64,000 bases of DNA from a virus (IMGVR_UViG_3300017917_003732:22996-86995); one strand, 5' to 3'. Positions 1-8,150 are shown, counted from the stretch's first letter. The notes: generated by a model not told the origin, from the letters alone. Numbers and translations: made by a program.

Positions 1-316
1 CTGTGGACTTCGTAATCGGTGGGACTGAGCTAGGAGCAAGCATGGTTCTAGGTGTAAGGTCCTTGACTTTGACCCATTCTCCAGATTGTGTCAAAAGACG
101 ATGATCTTCAGTACACGTGAGAATTCCATCGGTAACGATGACATGACATAGGGTCTTGACGCCACCGTAATAAAGGTGAGTCGTCGGCTGCTCTGCCTCC
201 CCGTCATATAGCGTGCAAGCATGCTCAACGAAACCCTCCTCACTAGGGAAAGAGCCTAAGCTCTGTAGGGTTTTATACTGACCACCAGAAAATACGATTG
301 TATCCGGGTGAACGCA
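1..316 (-). other. N-terminal part of an intein in PolA
   Basis: The in-frame segment that begins at Cys codon 316-314 does not look like polymerase. It opens with CVHPDTIVFSGG, which matches intein splicing block A: nucleophilic Cys1, then D5 T6. Block B follows at residues 64-75 (GILTCTEDHRLL), with the expected T69-x-x-H72, and then GEWVKVKDLTPRTM, typical of the strand after block B in Hint domains. About 105 residues are inside the window. The endonuclease region, if any, and C-terminal blocks F and G lie outside. Established knowledge: inteins often sit in active-site motifs of replication proteins. Inference: the insertion follows K674, equivalent to Lys758 of E. coli Pol I, so unspliced polymerase should be inactive. 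Confidence 0.93.
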
Positions 317-2338
317 CTTTCCCATCTGTCTCTGTTGTTTGGTGATCTCAGGACCAAAAAATGCCTTCGCTGTAATCGTGTGCAAGTCACCAGTGCCTTC
401 GTTGAATTCCTTGATCCAGACGGGTTCCCGGGAAAGGTTGGTGACGATGCGGAGCTCCTCTCCCGCAAAGTCAATCTTCACCATTGTGTACCCCTCACGA
501 GCAACGAATGCCCTTCGAAGGGCCGTAGCTACCTTAGGCTTTTTTGCATCATACGTCGCCGGGATCCCATGAATTGGAATCCCCCCGTACCCATGCTTTG
601 GTTTTCCAGCAGGGGCCGTAAATCTGCCCGTTGGTGCCCCCGTTTGCTTGAACTGGTACCGGAGTTCGTGGTTATGATCGCAGTTGTTCAGCATCCCCTC
701 AAGATAAGTACCAATGACCTTTTCGACCTGACGATACTTGACGATTACCAAAAGAATTGGATTGATGTTGGGATGCTCTTCAACCAACTTCTCCAGTGTA
801 TCCGCGTCAGTCTTGTATTGATTACTCTTCTCGTTCTTCTCAGGCTTAGGTTCGATGTTTAGAAAAGCCGGATTCCCAAAGAGGAACTCCGAAAGCTGCT
901 GCGTCGAGTTCGGATCGAAATCAGGCCATCCTAAGCTAGCGGCGAGGGACACAATCTGGTTCCGATATTCAGTAGCTTCATTACGAGCTTCAGTGAACAG
1001 GGACCGCACATACTCCTGATCAATCTTAATTCGATTTCGTTCCATCCACCGAAGAACCTGTGCCACTTGCTTTTCCAAACGGTAGGTATTGGAATACTTC
1101 CTGTCCTGAGCAAGCGTCTTTAGTAAGGGACTTTCACAATGCAGGTAGGTACAAATGGCATCCGAGCAAGCATAACGTCTAGCTTCCTCAGGGTACAGAC
1201 TAGCAAAGTCAATTTCCCGTCCCTTAAGAAACAGATCTTCCAACTCAATCATCTTATAGGGGATAGGAGAACCCTTCGGGTCCTCCTTTACGATCTCATG
1301 TGAAGGATTACTTGGATCTTTGAGGATATATCCCAAAATCGGCTTACCCTCTTTATCTAGTACGACCAAGTTAGACTCACTTTTGGCCTTCAATCCAAGG
1401 TCCTTATCTCCAGTATAGTGACAGTAATACAAGAGCAAAGAATCCTCAAATGACTCCGGATGCCAGTAGTCTATGCCCGTAACTGGGTATAGGAATTCCT
1501 GATCGAACTTCGCGTGATGGAAGTAAATCTTTACTCGAGGTGGGGTAGCGAAACAAGGTCCCCCCAAGGGATCTACCTTGAATGATTCCGGGGTTAAAAC
1601 CGGCTGAGCAGCCAAACACAACCGCTTGATTGCCTTACCTGCCCCTACTACATCAACATTGTCCTTTGTTTCCTTGCGATGCCGAACCGGGACATAGTAA
1701 CCAGTATGGCCGTCATACGAGAGACAATAGCCAACAATCTTGTGTTTGGTTTGAGGGATCAAAGCCGGAGAAGGTCCTTCCCAATATACCTCAAAAGGGT
1801 AATCCAGCTCTTCTGGATTGCACATATAAATTCGGTTATCCAGCCCTTCGGTTTCCAAGTCCAAGGCACACCGGCCCGACAAGAGTGCCTTATCCACGAT
1901 ATCCTCTAGTTGCTCCACACTGGTAACAATCACAAATTCGTGGTAGTGCATCCACGCTCGAACAATATCGGCCGCATCGGCCTCTTGTCGAACGCCGCTT
2001 GCTGCCAGAATGCCCTCTGGGGTACCAGGTTGCTCTTCGTCCTCCTCGCTGACAGTACTTAGACTCGGAGGGGGTTCAGAAATAGGAGGGAGCGGAAGGT
2101 CCTCCGTCATGCCGTCCTCTAGTTCTAACTGACTAGAGTCCTCCGACGTGAAACTCCCCACTTGGTTCAAAAGTTCTGCCAACCCATCATCTTCTTCGAC
2201 TATAGGAGGAGGTACCTGTTCTGTGACGGAAACTTTCTCAAGCACAAGAGACAGGCCCAAAGGCACAATTTCGTTGCCACGAAGCCACTCGGAAATTCCA
2301 AGGACTTCACCAACCGAAAAAAATTTATTCATTGGCAT
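1..2338 (-). CDS. polA: Family A DNA polymerase (PolA), intein-interrupted, 3' end outside window
   Basis: This is the phage replicative DNA polymerase. Read from ATG 2338, the frame stays open to the left edge, so the C-terminus is missing. Residues 40-118 form an acidic, proline-rich extension. A DnaQ-like 3'-5' exonuclease follows: Exo I DLETEG with D160 and E162, Exo II HHAKFD with D279, Exo III YACSD with D393. There is no 5'-3' exonuclease domain. The polymerase part shows the TGAPTGRF loop near 566-573, motif A DFAGEELRI with D623 and E627, GDLHTITA, and the start of motif B (QQRQMGK; R670, K674). After K674 the frame becomes an intein (positions 316 to 1). The start overlaps the upstream gene by 14 bases and GTGGTGAC lies just before it; ATG 2332 is an alternative. 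The family call is firm. The residue that sets dideoxynucleotide sensitivity cannot be read because it lies beyond the intein. Confidence 0.95.
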   Translation of the reverse strand, partial: MPMNKFFSVGEVLGISEWLRGNEIVPLGLSLVLEKVSVTEQVPPPIVEEDDGLAELLNQVGSFTSEDSSQLELEDGMTEDLPLPPISEPPPSLSTVSEEDEEQPGTPEGILAASGVRQEADAADIVRAWMHYHEFVIVTSVEQLEDIVDKALLSGRCALDLETEGLDNRIYMCNPEELDYPFEVYWEGPSPALIPQTKHKIVGYCLSYDGHTGYYVPVRHRKETKDNVDVVGAGKAIKRLCLAAQPVLTPESFKVDPLGGPCFATPPRVKIYFHHAKFDQEFLYPVTGIDYWHPESFEDSLLLYYCHYTGDKDLGLKAKSESNLVVLDKEGKPILGYILKDPSNPSHEIVKEDPKGSPIPYKMIELEDLFLKGREIDFASLYPEEARRYACSDAICTYLHCESPLLKTLAQDRKYSNTYRLEKQVAQVLRWMERNRIKIDQEYVRSLFTEARNEATEYRNQIVSLAASLGWPDFDPNSTQQLSEFLFGNPAFLNIEPKPEKNEKSNQYKTDADTLEKLVEEHPNINPILLVIVKYRQVEKVIGTYLEGMLNNCDHNHELRYQFKQTGAPTGRFTAPAGKPKHGYGGIPIHGIPATYDAKKPKVATALRRAFVAREGYTMVKIDFAGEELRIVTNLSREPVWIKEFNEGTGDLHTITAKAFFGPEITKQQRQMGKCVHPDTIVFSGGQYKTLQSLGSFPSEEGFVEHACTLYDGEAEQPTTHLYYGGVKTLCHVIVTDGILTCTEDHRLLTQSGEWVKVKDLTPRTMLAPSSVPPITKST

Positions 2339-2753
2339 GAGTCACCACTAAAACATACACCCCTTGTCTCCATAATCGGACGAGCTCAGCCGCAAGTTGT
2401 CGGGGCTCTGCCTCCTCAATGAATGCAGGCTCGAAGCACCAAGGCATCTTCGGGCTTGTTGGAGCACAAGACTTTTTATCGTAAAATGGGCACACCAGAA
2501 GACGATAACAAAGAGGGTTGGTTAGCTTGCGTATAGCGCCTTCTGGGGGTATCCCTAGTACCTTAACAAGTGGACTAGTCCAGCCTCGAAGAGCGTGATC
2601 CATCAAGTCCTGAGAAACTACCGTGAGTAAGGTAGTAATATGCTCTCGTTGCAGCGGTCTCCACTCTTCTTCCCAAACTTCCCCATACTGATAAATGAGG
2701 TACAGGTCTAAGTCTCCAAGTTCCATCGTTTTTAATGTCAGTCCCCTAGCCAC
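2325..2753 (-). CDS. Unknown protein in the replication operon
   Basis: A 142-residue protein lies between the primase zinc-domain gene and polA. The start is probably GTG 2753: GGAGAGAAGG lies six bases upstream, and the start overlaps the end of the previous gene by 8 bases. ATG 2726 would give 133 residues with a poorer ribosome binding site. The middle carries four cysteines (around LCYRLLVCP, KKSC and MPWCF), which could bind a metal, but the spacing matches no family I recognise. A C-terminal helix-strand segment (LAAELVRLWRQGVYVLVVTH) follows. Its position inside a tight replication cluster suggests an accessory replication role. I do not recognise the family. Confidence 0.75.
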   Translation of the reverse strand: MARGLTLKTMELGDLDLYLIYQYGEVWEEEWRPLQREHITTLLTVVSQDLMDHALRGWTSPLVKVLGIPPEGAIRKLTNPLCYRLLVCPFYDKKSCAPTSPKMPWCFEPAFIEEAEPRQLAAELVRLWRQGVYVLVVTHANE

Positions 2754-3375
2754 CTCGAGCCTTCTCTCCGATCTTATCCAAGATCAATTGCGCATTCTTA
2801 GCAGCCAATTCAATATCAATAAGCTTGTTTTTTACTTGATAATGAAGGTTATCGAGAAGATGGCCCACGATCAAGAATCCCCTCAACTGAAAGTACGCCT
2901 TATTAGCCCTTAGTCTTTTCTCACAGACCTGCAACTTATCGAGGACCTCTTGTTCCTCCTCCGTAGGCCCCGTCTGGATAGTGCCCCGGGTCATATCGGG
3001 GGCTTCCGGAGTTGCGATATTGAAAGCTTTTTCTAGGCCAAAAAGAACAGCTGTGAACTTCAGATCTGGGTCCCCTTGGAACTCCTTCCAGAGTCCGAAG
3101 ATGTCCCACCGCTTGCGGCACACCCAGCAATAAACCCCCGAAGGACTATTTCCTATGGAAGGATAAATTCGTGCAGAAGGGGTCTTATCGCCATGAAAAG
3201 GACAGCAGATTTGCTCTTCATGATCCCCAGAGGACTTCAGGTCAGTTCCGAAGTAACGAAGAACGTCATGCGCTGAGATCTTAGACTTAAGCGTCTCTTT
3301 CCGTTGATTGAGCCACAAAAGAAAGGCAGAATTCTGCTGGCCTTCCTTCATAGCCGTACGAACGGACTCTCGCAT
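2746..3375 (-). CDS. CHC2-type primase zinc-binding domain protein, no TOPRIM domain
   Basis: This 209-residue protein matches the zinc-binding domain of DnaG-type primases, which recognises template initiation sites. The motif is CCPFHGDKTPSARI at 57-70 followed by YCWVC at 82-86; likely ligands are C57 or C58, H61, C83 and C86. A helical preface (ISAHDVLRYFG) matches the start of the DnaG zinc domain. After about residue 110 only helical, charged sequence follows, and no TOPRIM catalytic motifs (EGxxD, DxD) are visible. The protein is therefore far shorter than a full primase of 350-600 residues. The start is ATG 3375, two bases after the helicase stop, with AGGTG upstream. The catalytic subunit may be encoded outside the window. 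Confidence 0.88.
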   Translation of the reverse strand: MRESVRTAMKEGQQNSAFLLWLNQRKETLKSKISAHDVLRYFGTDLKSSGDHEEQICCPFHGDKTPSARIYPSIGNSPSGVYCWVCRKRWDIFGLWKEFQGDPDLKFTAVLFGLEKAFNIATPEAPDMTRGTIQTGPTEEEQEVLDKLQVCEKRLRANKAYFQLRGFLIVGHLLDNLHYQVKNKLIDIELAAKNAQLILDKIGEKARGG

Positions 3376-3377
3376 AG

Positions 3378-4853
3378 TTACACCTGGATTTGAAACATCA
3401 TGTTCTCGATTACTCGGCTATCGTCCATAGAAAGGCCTTTATCGTTAGCCCCATGGAACGTTTCATGATTCAGAATACGCTGGGTAGGCCAGTGCACTTG
3501 TGCCAAAAATGGAGGAAAATGAGGCCCATCACGACGCTTTAGGCAGTCGAACAAAGTCGTTCCCGCCTTTCGATGGTCATCGTTCAGGTAGCTAGTTGTA
3601 ACAACGTCGGCTGACCTCTCGCACTCATTTGAGTAAGAAAGAGCACGAAGTTTATACCTCCCTTCGTTCTTATCTGCATAGTCTTTTCCATCACGATTTA
3701 TCTGAAACAGGACCAAGACTGGAATCTTTTCCCCATGATTGAAGTGAAGAGCGAGCTTTTTTGCGTCTCTAAGAACTGAGTTTAGCTCAATGACGTAATC
3801 CTTACTCCTCTTACGACGCCTAGGTTCGACAAGGCCTCCGTGGTCAATAACCAAGAGGTGCACCTCCTCTTGCTGATGCCGAAGCTCTGCCTGCATCTTG
3901 ATGTCATCAGAGGTGATGTCTTCATCCGGACCCCATACCTCAAAAGACCCATAGTCTTCGTCAGTGCAAAAGTCCTTGATCACTACCTGATAAAATGCCT
4001 CTTCTTCAGGAGTCAGAGTGCCTGCACAAACTTTGTCGTAGTCAAGAGGCTTATAGCCCATAGCCATGAACTTCGGGTTCTCCGAATGCATGACATAGAT
4101 CTTTTTCCGCACTTGCTCGTAAGGCATCTCCAGAGTCACGTAGAAGACATTCGAGCGATACCTTGTGATTAGGTTATAGCTCCAGTTTAAGGCAAAGGTT
4201 GTTTTGAGCTCACCTACGAATGCTGCATGCACCCAGAGCTCACCCCTTTTTATGCCACGAACCACCTTATCTATGTTATTTAGCCCACAGAACTTGCCCC
4301 AGGCTAATGCCTTATTCGTCTTTGCCTCAACATACTCATCCCACACTTCTTGCCCATCTTCACGAATGTTCCCTTGAATTCGTGAGTTATGGTCTTGCAC
4401 AAGAAGGCTATGAGCTGATCGGTTGAAGTGAAGAATCCCATCGCGGAGACCTTGTTTCTTCTCCTCATCGATGACTAGGCCCTTAGTGATTATTTCCTGG
4501 GCCTCTTTCAGAAGGGCAATAGCCTTATAGCGATTCTGTTCTTCAACCGTGTTCGAGATCAGGTAAGCGTAGTTTGATCGAATGTACGCGGGAACCCCAT
4601 CGAAGTCTTTCAGCCTCTCAATTGCTTCGTAGTCCTTACGAGCCTCGAAGTAATCCATCACCGTCTGGCGAGAAGGAAGCTCAAGCCGTTGATGAAAGTA
4701 GGTTTTCGCAAAGGTAAAGATCCGATTATCCGCTGGCTGAGTCCATTCAATCTTCGATGCCAAAAGCTTCTGGAAGTTGAAGATCAGATTCTCTTGACTA
4801 ATCCCCCCATTGATGTCAATGACACTCCGAAGAAGACCCTTCATGTCACTCAC
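3378..4853 (-). CDS. dnaB-like: DnaB-family replicative helicase
   Basis: This 491-residue protein is the likely replication-fork helicase. An N-terminal helical region of about 180 residues precedes a RecA-type ATPase core. The Walker A position reads AFVGELKTTFALN (A211-N223), aligning with the DnaB pattern GRPxMGKTTFALN; K217 and T218 are kept, but the glycine before the lysine is leucine (L216). YVTLEMP (238-244) matches the usual SLEM motif, LLVIDHG (333-339) is Walker B, FQINR (383-387) is motif H3, and ECERSADVV (410-418) is the C-terminal motif near the arginine finger. It overlaps the loader-like gene by 8 bases, which suggests coupled translation. The family call is strong; the unusual P-loop leaves the catalytic details open. 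Confidence 0.92.
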   Translation of the reverse strand: MSDMKGLLRSVIDINGGISQENLIFNFQKLLASKIEWTQPADNRIFTFAKTYFHQRLELPSRQTVMDYFEARKDYEAIERLKDFDGVPAYIRSNYAYLISNTVEEQNRYKAIALLKEAQEIITKGLVIDEEKKQGLRDGILHFNRSAHSLLVQDHNSRIQGNIREDGQEVWDEYVEAKTNKALAWGKFCGLNNIDKVVRGIKRGELWVHAAFVGELKTTFALNWSYNLITRYRSNVFYVTLEMPYEQVRKKIYVMHSENPKFMAMGYKPLDYDKVCAGTLTPEEEAFYQVVIKDFCTDEDYGSFEVWGPDEDITSDDIKMQAELRHQQEEVHLLVIDHGGLVEPRRRKRSKDYVIELNSVLRDAKKLALHFNHGEKIPVLVLFQINRDGKDYADKNEGRYKLRALSYSNECERSADVVTTSYLNDDHRKAGTTLFDCLKRRDGPHFPPFLAQVHWPTQRILNHETFHGANDKGLSMDDSRVIENMMFQIQV

Positions 4854-5751
4854 TCCCCTTGAATCGACTCTTCTTGTACTTCTTAGTACCCTCTCTGCAT
4901 ATGACCGGGTCGTTCTCCATTGCGTAAGGCTGACTCAATTTAGCAGAAGGCCTTGGATTTGACTTCGGTTCGGGCTTTGATGCTGACTTATGATCATCAT
5001 CCAAAGCCAGACCATGGTCATCAGGCTGAAGATAAAGACTTGTCCCACCTGCACCTTGCCTCTTGGTATTACTCTCGCCCCTCGGCAAATCTACTTCGTC
5101 AAACCAGATCTTGATGTACTCCGCTAACTCAGCAGAGTATGCCTCATGCCCTATCTCAAATGGCTTCCCAGGGTCATCCAGAATCCAAGTTGGCTTATTC
5201 AATACTTCACGTATTCTCAAAGATTCCTTTAGCGCCCCGGGCATTGCCACGTTTTTATAGGAAATGATGCCCAACCTGATAATCACCAAGTCCCAAGATT
5301 CGCCAATGAGATCCCCGAGAGAGTTGAATGAGATAACTTCATCTCGTTTTTTCTTTGGCTTAGCCGCATACGCCTCCGAGCCGACAAAAACAGTCTTGAT
5401 TTGTTCGTCAGTAACAAACCGAAAGTGCCATTGAAAACTATGCCGCTCCAAAAGAAACTGAGCAATCAGTCTGAAATGAGGGCGAAAATCTTCCCAGCTG
5501 CACTTAATAAAGAGGTTATCCCCAGACCGATCCACTTCGGGTTCCTCACCCCCATGCTTCGGCGGCACGAATAACGGAGAGGAATGCAGGTATGGCCTGC
5601 ATAGGGCGATATCTTCCCCTAACCTCTTCCGCAAGGTCTTCACGAAAACACAAACGCATTGCTTCGTGTCGTCGTCCTTTCGGATAAAACCGATACCTTG
5701 ACAGTAGGGACAACTCGGATCCCCTATTGTTGTAACAGGCTCGTTCAGCAT
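4846..5751 (-). CDS. Zinc-ribbon protein, possible helicase loader-like
   Basis: A 301-residue protein sits directly upstream of the DnaB-family helicase. Its N-terminus has a CPYCQG...CVC cluster (C14, C17, C32, C34), a zinc-ribbon arrangement found at the start of several DnaC/DnaI-like phage loaders. The middle has a Walker B-like hydrophobic strand (SWDLVIIRLG), and a patch (KPTWILDDPGKPF) that recalls the later strand of an AAA+ fold. I see no Walker A (GxxGxGKT), so it is either a degenerate, ATP-independent loader or another helicase partner. The C-terminal 80 residues are charged, low-complexity and likely disordered, ending in a basic patch (KKYKKSRFKG). Loader is an inference from position and the zinc ribbon. 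Confidence 0.6.
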   Translation of the reverse strand: MLNEPVTTIGDPSCPYCQGIGFIRKDDDTKQCVCVFVKTLRKRLGEDIALCRPYLHSSPLFVPPKHGGEEPEVDRSGDNLFIKCSWEDFRPHFRLIAQFLLERHSFQWHFRFVTDEQIKTVFVGSEAYAAKPKKKRDEVISFNSLGDLIGESWDLVIIRLGIISYKNVAMPGALKESLRIREVLNKPTWILDDPGKPFEIGHEAYSAELAEYIKIWFDEVDLPRGESNTKRQGAGGTSLYLQPDDHGLALDDDHKSASKPEPKSNPRPSAKLSQPYAMENDPVICREGTKKYKKSRFKGSE

Positions 5752-5774
5752 GGGCTTAACCCGCTACACCGAAA

Positions 5775-7508
5775 TCAACCCTTCGCGTCTTCACGCAAAG
5801 AATGCAGCAAATCCTTGATGTCACTCTCGCCACGGTCAAATTTCAAGGCTCCAACCGCTGCCTCGCCGATGATCTGATCGATTAACCCCTTTTTCTTGCG
5901 AAGTTTCTGAATAACCTTGTGGTCGATAGTCTCACCCTTTTTGCCCTTCTCTCCGGGGCGCTTGGCAATTAAGTGAACAGCCAACACATTTTGATGTGGA
6001 CTACCGATACGGATCATTCTCCCCAAAAGTTGTATGTAATTTCCCCAGCTCCAAGGGGTATCAAAGAAAATCATGGCCGAGGCAGCCTGAAGATTGATTG
6101 CCTCGCTTCCCGCATCGGTGATAAAGATGACCGATACCTTCGAGCCGAGGTCCTGGAACTGATCCTGGGCTTTCTTTCGGTCGGCAGCCTTGTTGATCTT
6201 GCCAGTGATGGCAACACTCTTTATTCCCTCTTTTGCGAGGATTTTTTGCAAACGAACGACTAGCTTTTCGAACCGAGTGTAAACAATTACTTTCTCATCG
6301 TCGAACTCCTCTGTGAGGAGTTCAACCAAAGCCGACTCCTTCGAACTACGGCCCTCGAAGGCATGATCCCCGATTTCGTCACCTTCCTTGAACTTGAGAA
6401 GACCCATCGAATCACAGACTTCTTGCGCATAAATTAACCCAGTCATCTGCCGAGTCTCCTCATAATTTTTCAGCTCCCCGTCCCCCATTTCCAGGAGCCC
6501 CGCAAGAGCCTCAGCATACTTCCGATCCTCGGCTGGAGTAAGCTCACAGGTGACCTCTCTAGTAGTTAGAGCCGGAAGCTCTGTGGACACCAAGTGCTTG
6601 GGGCGCCCATAAAAAAATGGATCGATTGTCCTACGAAAATGATCAAGGTTACGGTACCCCACCACAATCGGGATTTTGCCGCCCCCTTTCACCCTCTGAA
6701 GCTCTGTGATACAGTAGGTGTCTAAGAAGGCAGTCTTGGTTGAGAAAGTCTCGGGTCGGATTACCTTGTAGATCCCAAAACCTTCCATGAGGTTGTTCTT
6801 CAGCAATGTAGCGGTAAGCCCCCAAACCCTCTTGGATCGTTGGGAGAGAAACTTACATGTTTGATGGGTCTTGGTACTCGGATTCTTGAAGGCACTGGCT
6901 TCGTCAAAAATCACAGCAAGACTAGCAAACTTCAACGTCAACCCGTCAAGAAATCCACGTCCCGTGACCGGCTGGGTACCAGGTTTAGCGCCAGGGGCAG
7001 GTGCCTCTTTTTTAATTCCATAATCCCAGTCTCGCACCATTCCATGGTAATTGACGATTAGAACACTTGGGCCCGTTTGCTTTTCCCATCGTGAGTACGC
7101 CGCCATTCTTTGCTGAGGAGACCCGGAGGCAATGAACCATTTGATCCCTATCGTGAATTTGTCGATTTCAGAAGCCCACTGACCCATCGCCGACTTCGGG
7201 CAAACCACCATCGCCTTGAGTTCCGAGTCTCTCTCCCAAAGGTAACAAAGTGCTCCAATGGATTGTATTGTCTTACCTAGTCCCGTCCCATCCCCAAGAA
7301 CCATACGATTCACTACCAGGAGATGGTAAATGCCCTGAGCTTGGTAGTACCGTAGCTTAAACGGTTGAAGGGTTCCGTCAAACCCTAGGATGTTATCTCG
7401 GAACATCTTAGTAGGGTTCAACGAAACCGTCTTACTCTCTCGTACTCTTTTAAGCTGTTCGTAGATTTGTTGAAATCGATCAGAAGTGGGATTTTTGGCC
7501 TCTGGCAT
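5775..7508 (-). CDS. SNF2-family DNA translocase/ATPase
   Basis: A superfamily 2 ATPase of SNF2 type, about 577 residues, expected to translocate on double-stranded DNA and remodel protein-DNA complexes at replication or repair sites. Counting from an upstream GTG at 7523, motif I is GDGTGLGKT (77-85), motif II is IFDEAS (205-210; DEAS rather than DEAH), motif III is LTATLLKN (236-243), and the C-terminal lobe carries YTRF and a motif VI LLGRMIRIGSPHQN. The conserved Asn-rich KNPSTK follows motif II, as in SNF2 enzymes. I chose ATG 7508; GTG 7523 adds five residues and neither has a clear ribosome binding site. It begins the run of replication genes after the secreted protein. Confidence 0.92.
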   Translation of the reverse strand: MPEAKNPTSDRFQQIYEQLKRVRESKTVSLNPTKMFRDNILGFDGTLQPFKLRYYQAQGIYHLLVVNRMVLGDGTGLGKTIQSIGALCYLWERDSELKAMVVCPKSAMGQWASEIDKFTIGIKWFIASGSPQQRMAAYSRWEKQTGPSVLIVNYHGMVRDWDYGIKKEAPAPGAKPGTQPVTGRGFLDGLTLKFASLAVIFDEASAFKNPSTKTHQTCKFLSQRSKRVWGLTATLLKNNLMEGFGIYKVIRPETFSTKTAFLDTYCITELQRVKGGGKIPIVVGYRNLDHFRRTIDPFFYGRPKHLVSTELPALTTREVTCELTPAEDRKYAEALAGLLEMGDGELKNYEETRQMTGLIYAQEVCDSMGLLKFKEGDEIGDHAFEGRSSKESALVELLTEEFDDEKVIVYTRFEKLVVRLQKILAKEGIKSVAITGKINKAADRKKAQDQFQDLGSKVSVIFITDAGSEAINLQAASAMIFFDTPWSWGNYIQLLGRMIRIGSPHQNVLAVHLIAKRPGEKGKKGETIDHKVIQKLRKKKGLIDQIIGEAAVGALKFDRGESDIKDLLHSLREDAKG

Positions 7509-7543
7509 GGTGACAGGATACACCAGTCATCTGGTATAGCCCG

Positions 7544-8146
7544 TCACCAAAAAGCAAAGTAGAACCCTACTTGAGGATTATGGGCAAAAATCCACCATGA
7601 AAATCCATAACCACCATAGAATCCAAAATTGCGAGTCAGATCAAGGCCAACTCCAAACCCAATTGACCTAAACCCTGTGGCTAGGTTGAGATTTAGAGGC
7701 TTCCAGTAGATGAAGTCCCATAGGATACCAAACTCCAATCCTTCAGCCGCCACCGAACTCTCCAAGGCATCGACGAACAAGAAACTCCCAGCAAACTTGG
7801 GGCGAAATCGAAGACCCCAAACGGAAGGCTCCTTTTCCGCAACAACGAGAGATACCTTGCCTTCGGCGGTAACCTCATAATTGCACCACGACATCTTCAG
7901 CGCATAGGGGTGTGGATCCGCCCCGGAATAATAGACCCTCCCCTCTTGATCCACCACGATTGTCACTGGATCTAACTGAAACTTCGGCTTCGTACTCTGT
8001 TGACACTGCTTGTCTTGGAGTAGGCGTAGAAAGACCCTCATGTCTTCCGCAGGGACACAAGTTGACCCGGTCGTACAGGCTTCCTGAGCACTTACTGTTT
8101 TTGACAGAAAGAGCCCAAAGAAGACAAAAAGAAACCAGAATCGCAT
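7544..8146 (-). CDS. Secreted protein with barrel-like aromatic C-terminus
   Basis: This 200-residue protein begins with a Sec-type signal peptide: MRF, a hydrophobic stretch FLFVFFGLFL, and a likely cleavage after SKTVSA or SAQ. The mature N-terminus has three cysteines (ACTTGSTC, DKQC) around a short amphipathic helix, and a fourth at SWCNYEV. The C-terminal half alternates aromatic and glycine residues (GFRSIGFGVGLDL, NFGFYGGYGFSWW) and ends in GFYFAFW with a terminal Trp, reminiscent of outer-membrane strands recognised by the Bam machinery. I do not recognise a family. Candidates are an envelope modifier, a superinfection-exclusion factor or a spanin-like lysis partner; the sequence does not decide between them. 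No ribosome binding site better than TAAG precedes ATG 8146. Confidence 0.8.
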   Translation of the reverse strand: MRFWFLFVFFGLFLSKTVSAQEACTTGSTCVPAEDMRVFLRLLQDKQCQQSTKPKFQLDPVTIVVDQEGRVYYSGADPHPYALKMSWCNYEVTAEGKVSLVVAEKEPSVWGLRFRPKFAGSFLFVDALESSVAAEGLEFGILWDFIYWKPLNLNLATGFRSIGFGVGLDLTRNFGFYGGYGFSWWIFAHNPQVGFYFAFW

Positions 8147-8150
8147 TGAC

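Noticed and set aside
1-400. Polymerase broken by deletion or frameshift
   Set aside because: The frame stays open and the non-polymerase sequence matches intein blocks A and B in order, so an intein explains it better than a broken gene.
308-862. Plus-strand open frame of 184 codons opposite the polymerase
   Set aside because: It is a shadow of the minus-strand polymerase, whose exonuclease and motif A residues are continuous; no plus-strand gene in the window has family motifs or a good ribosome binding site.
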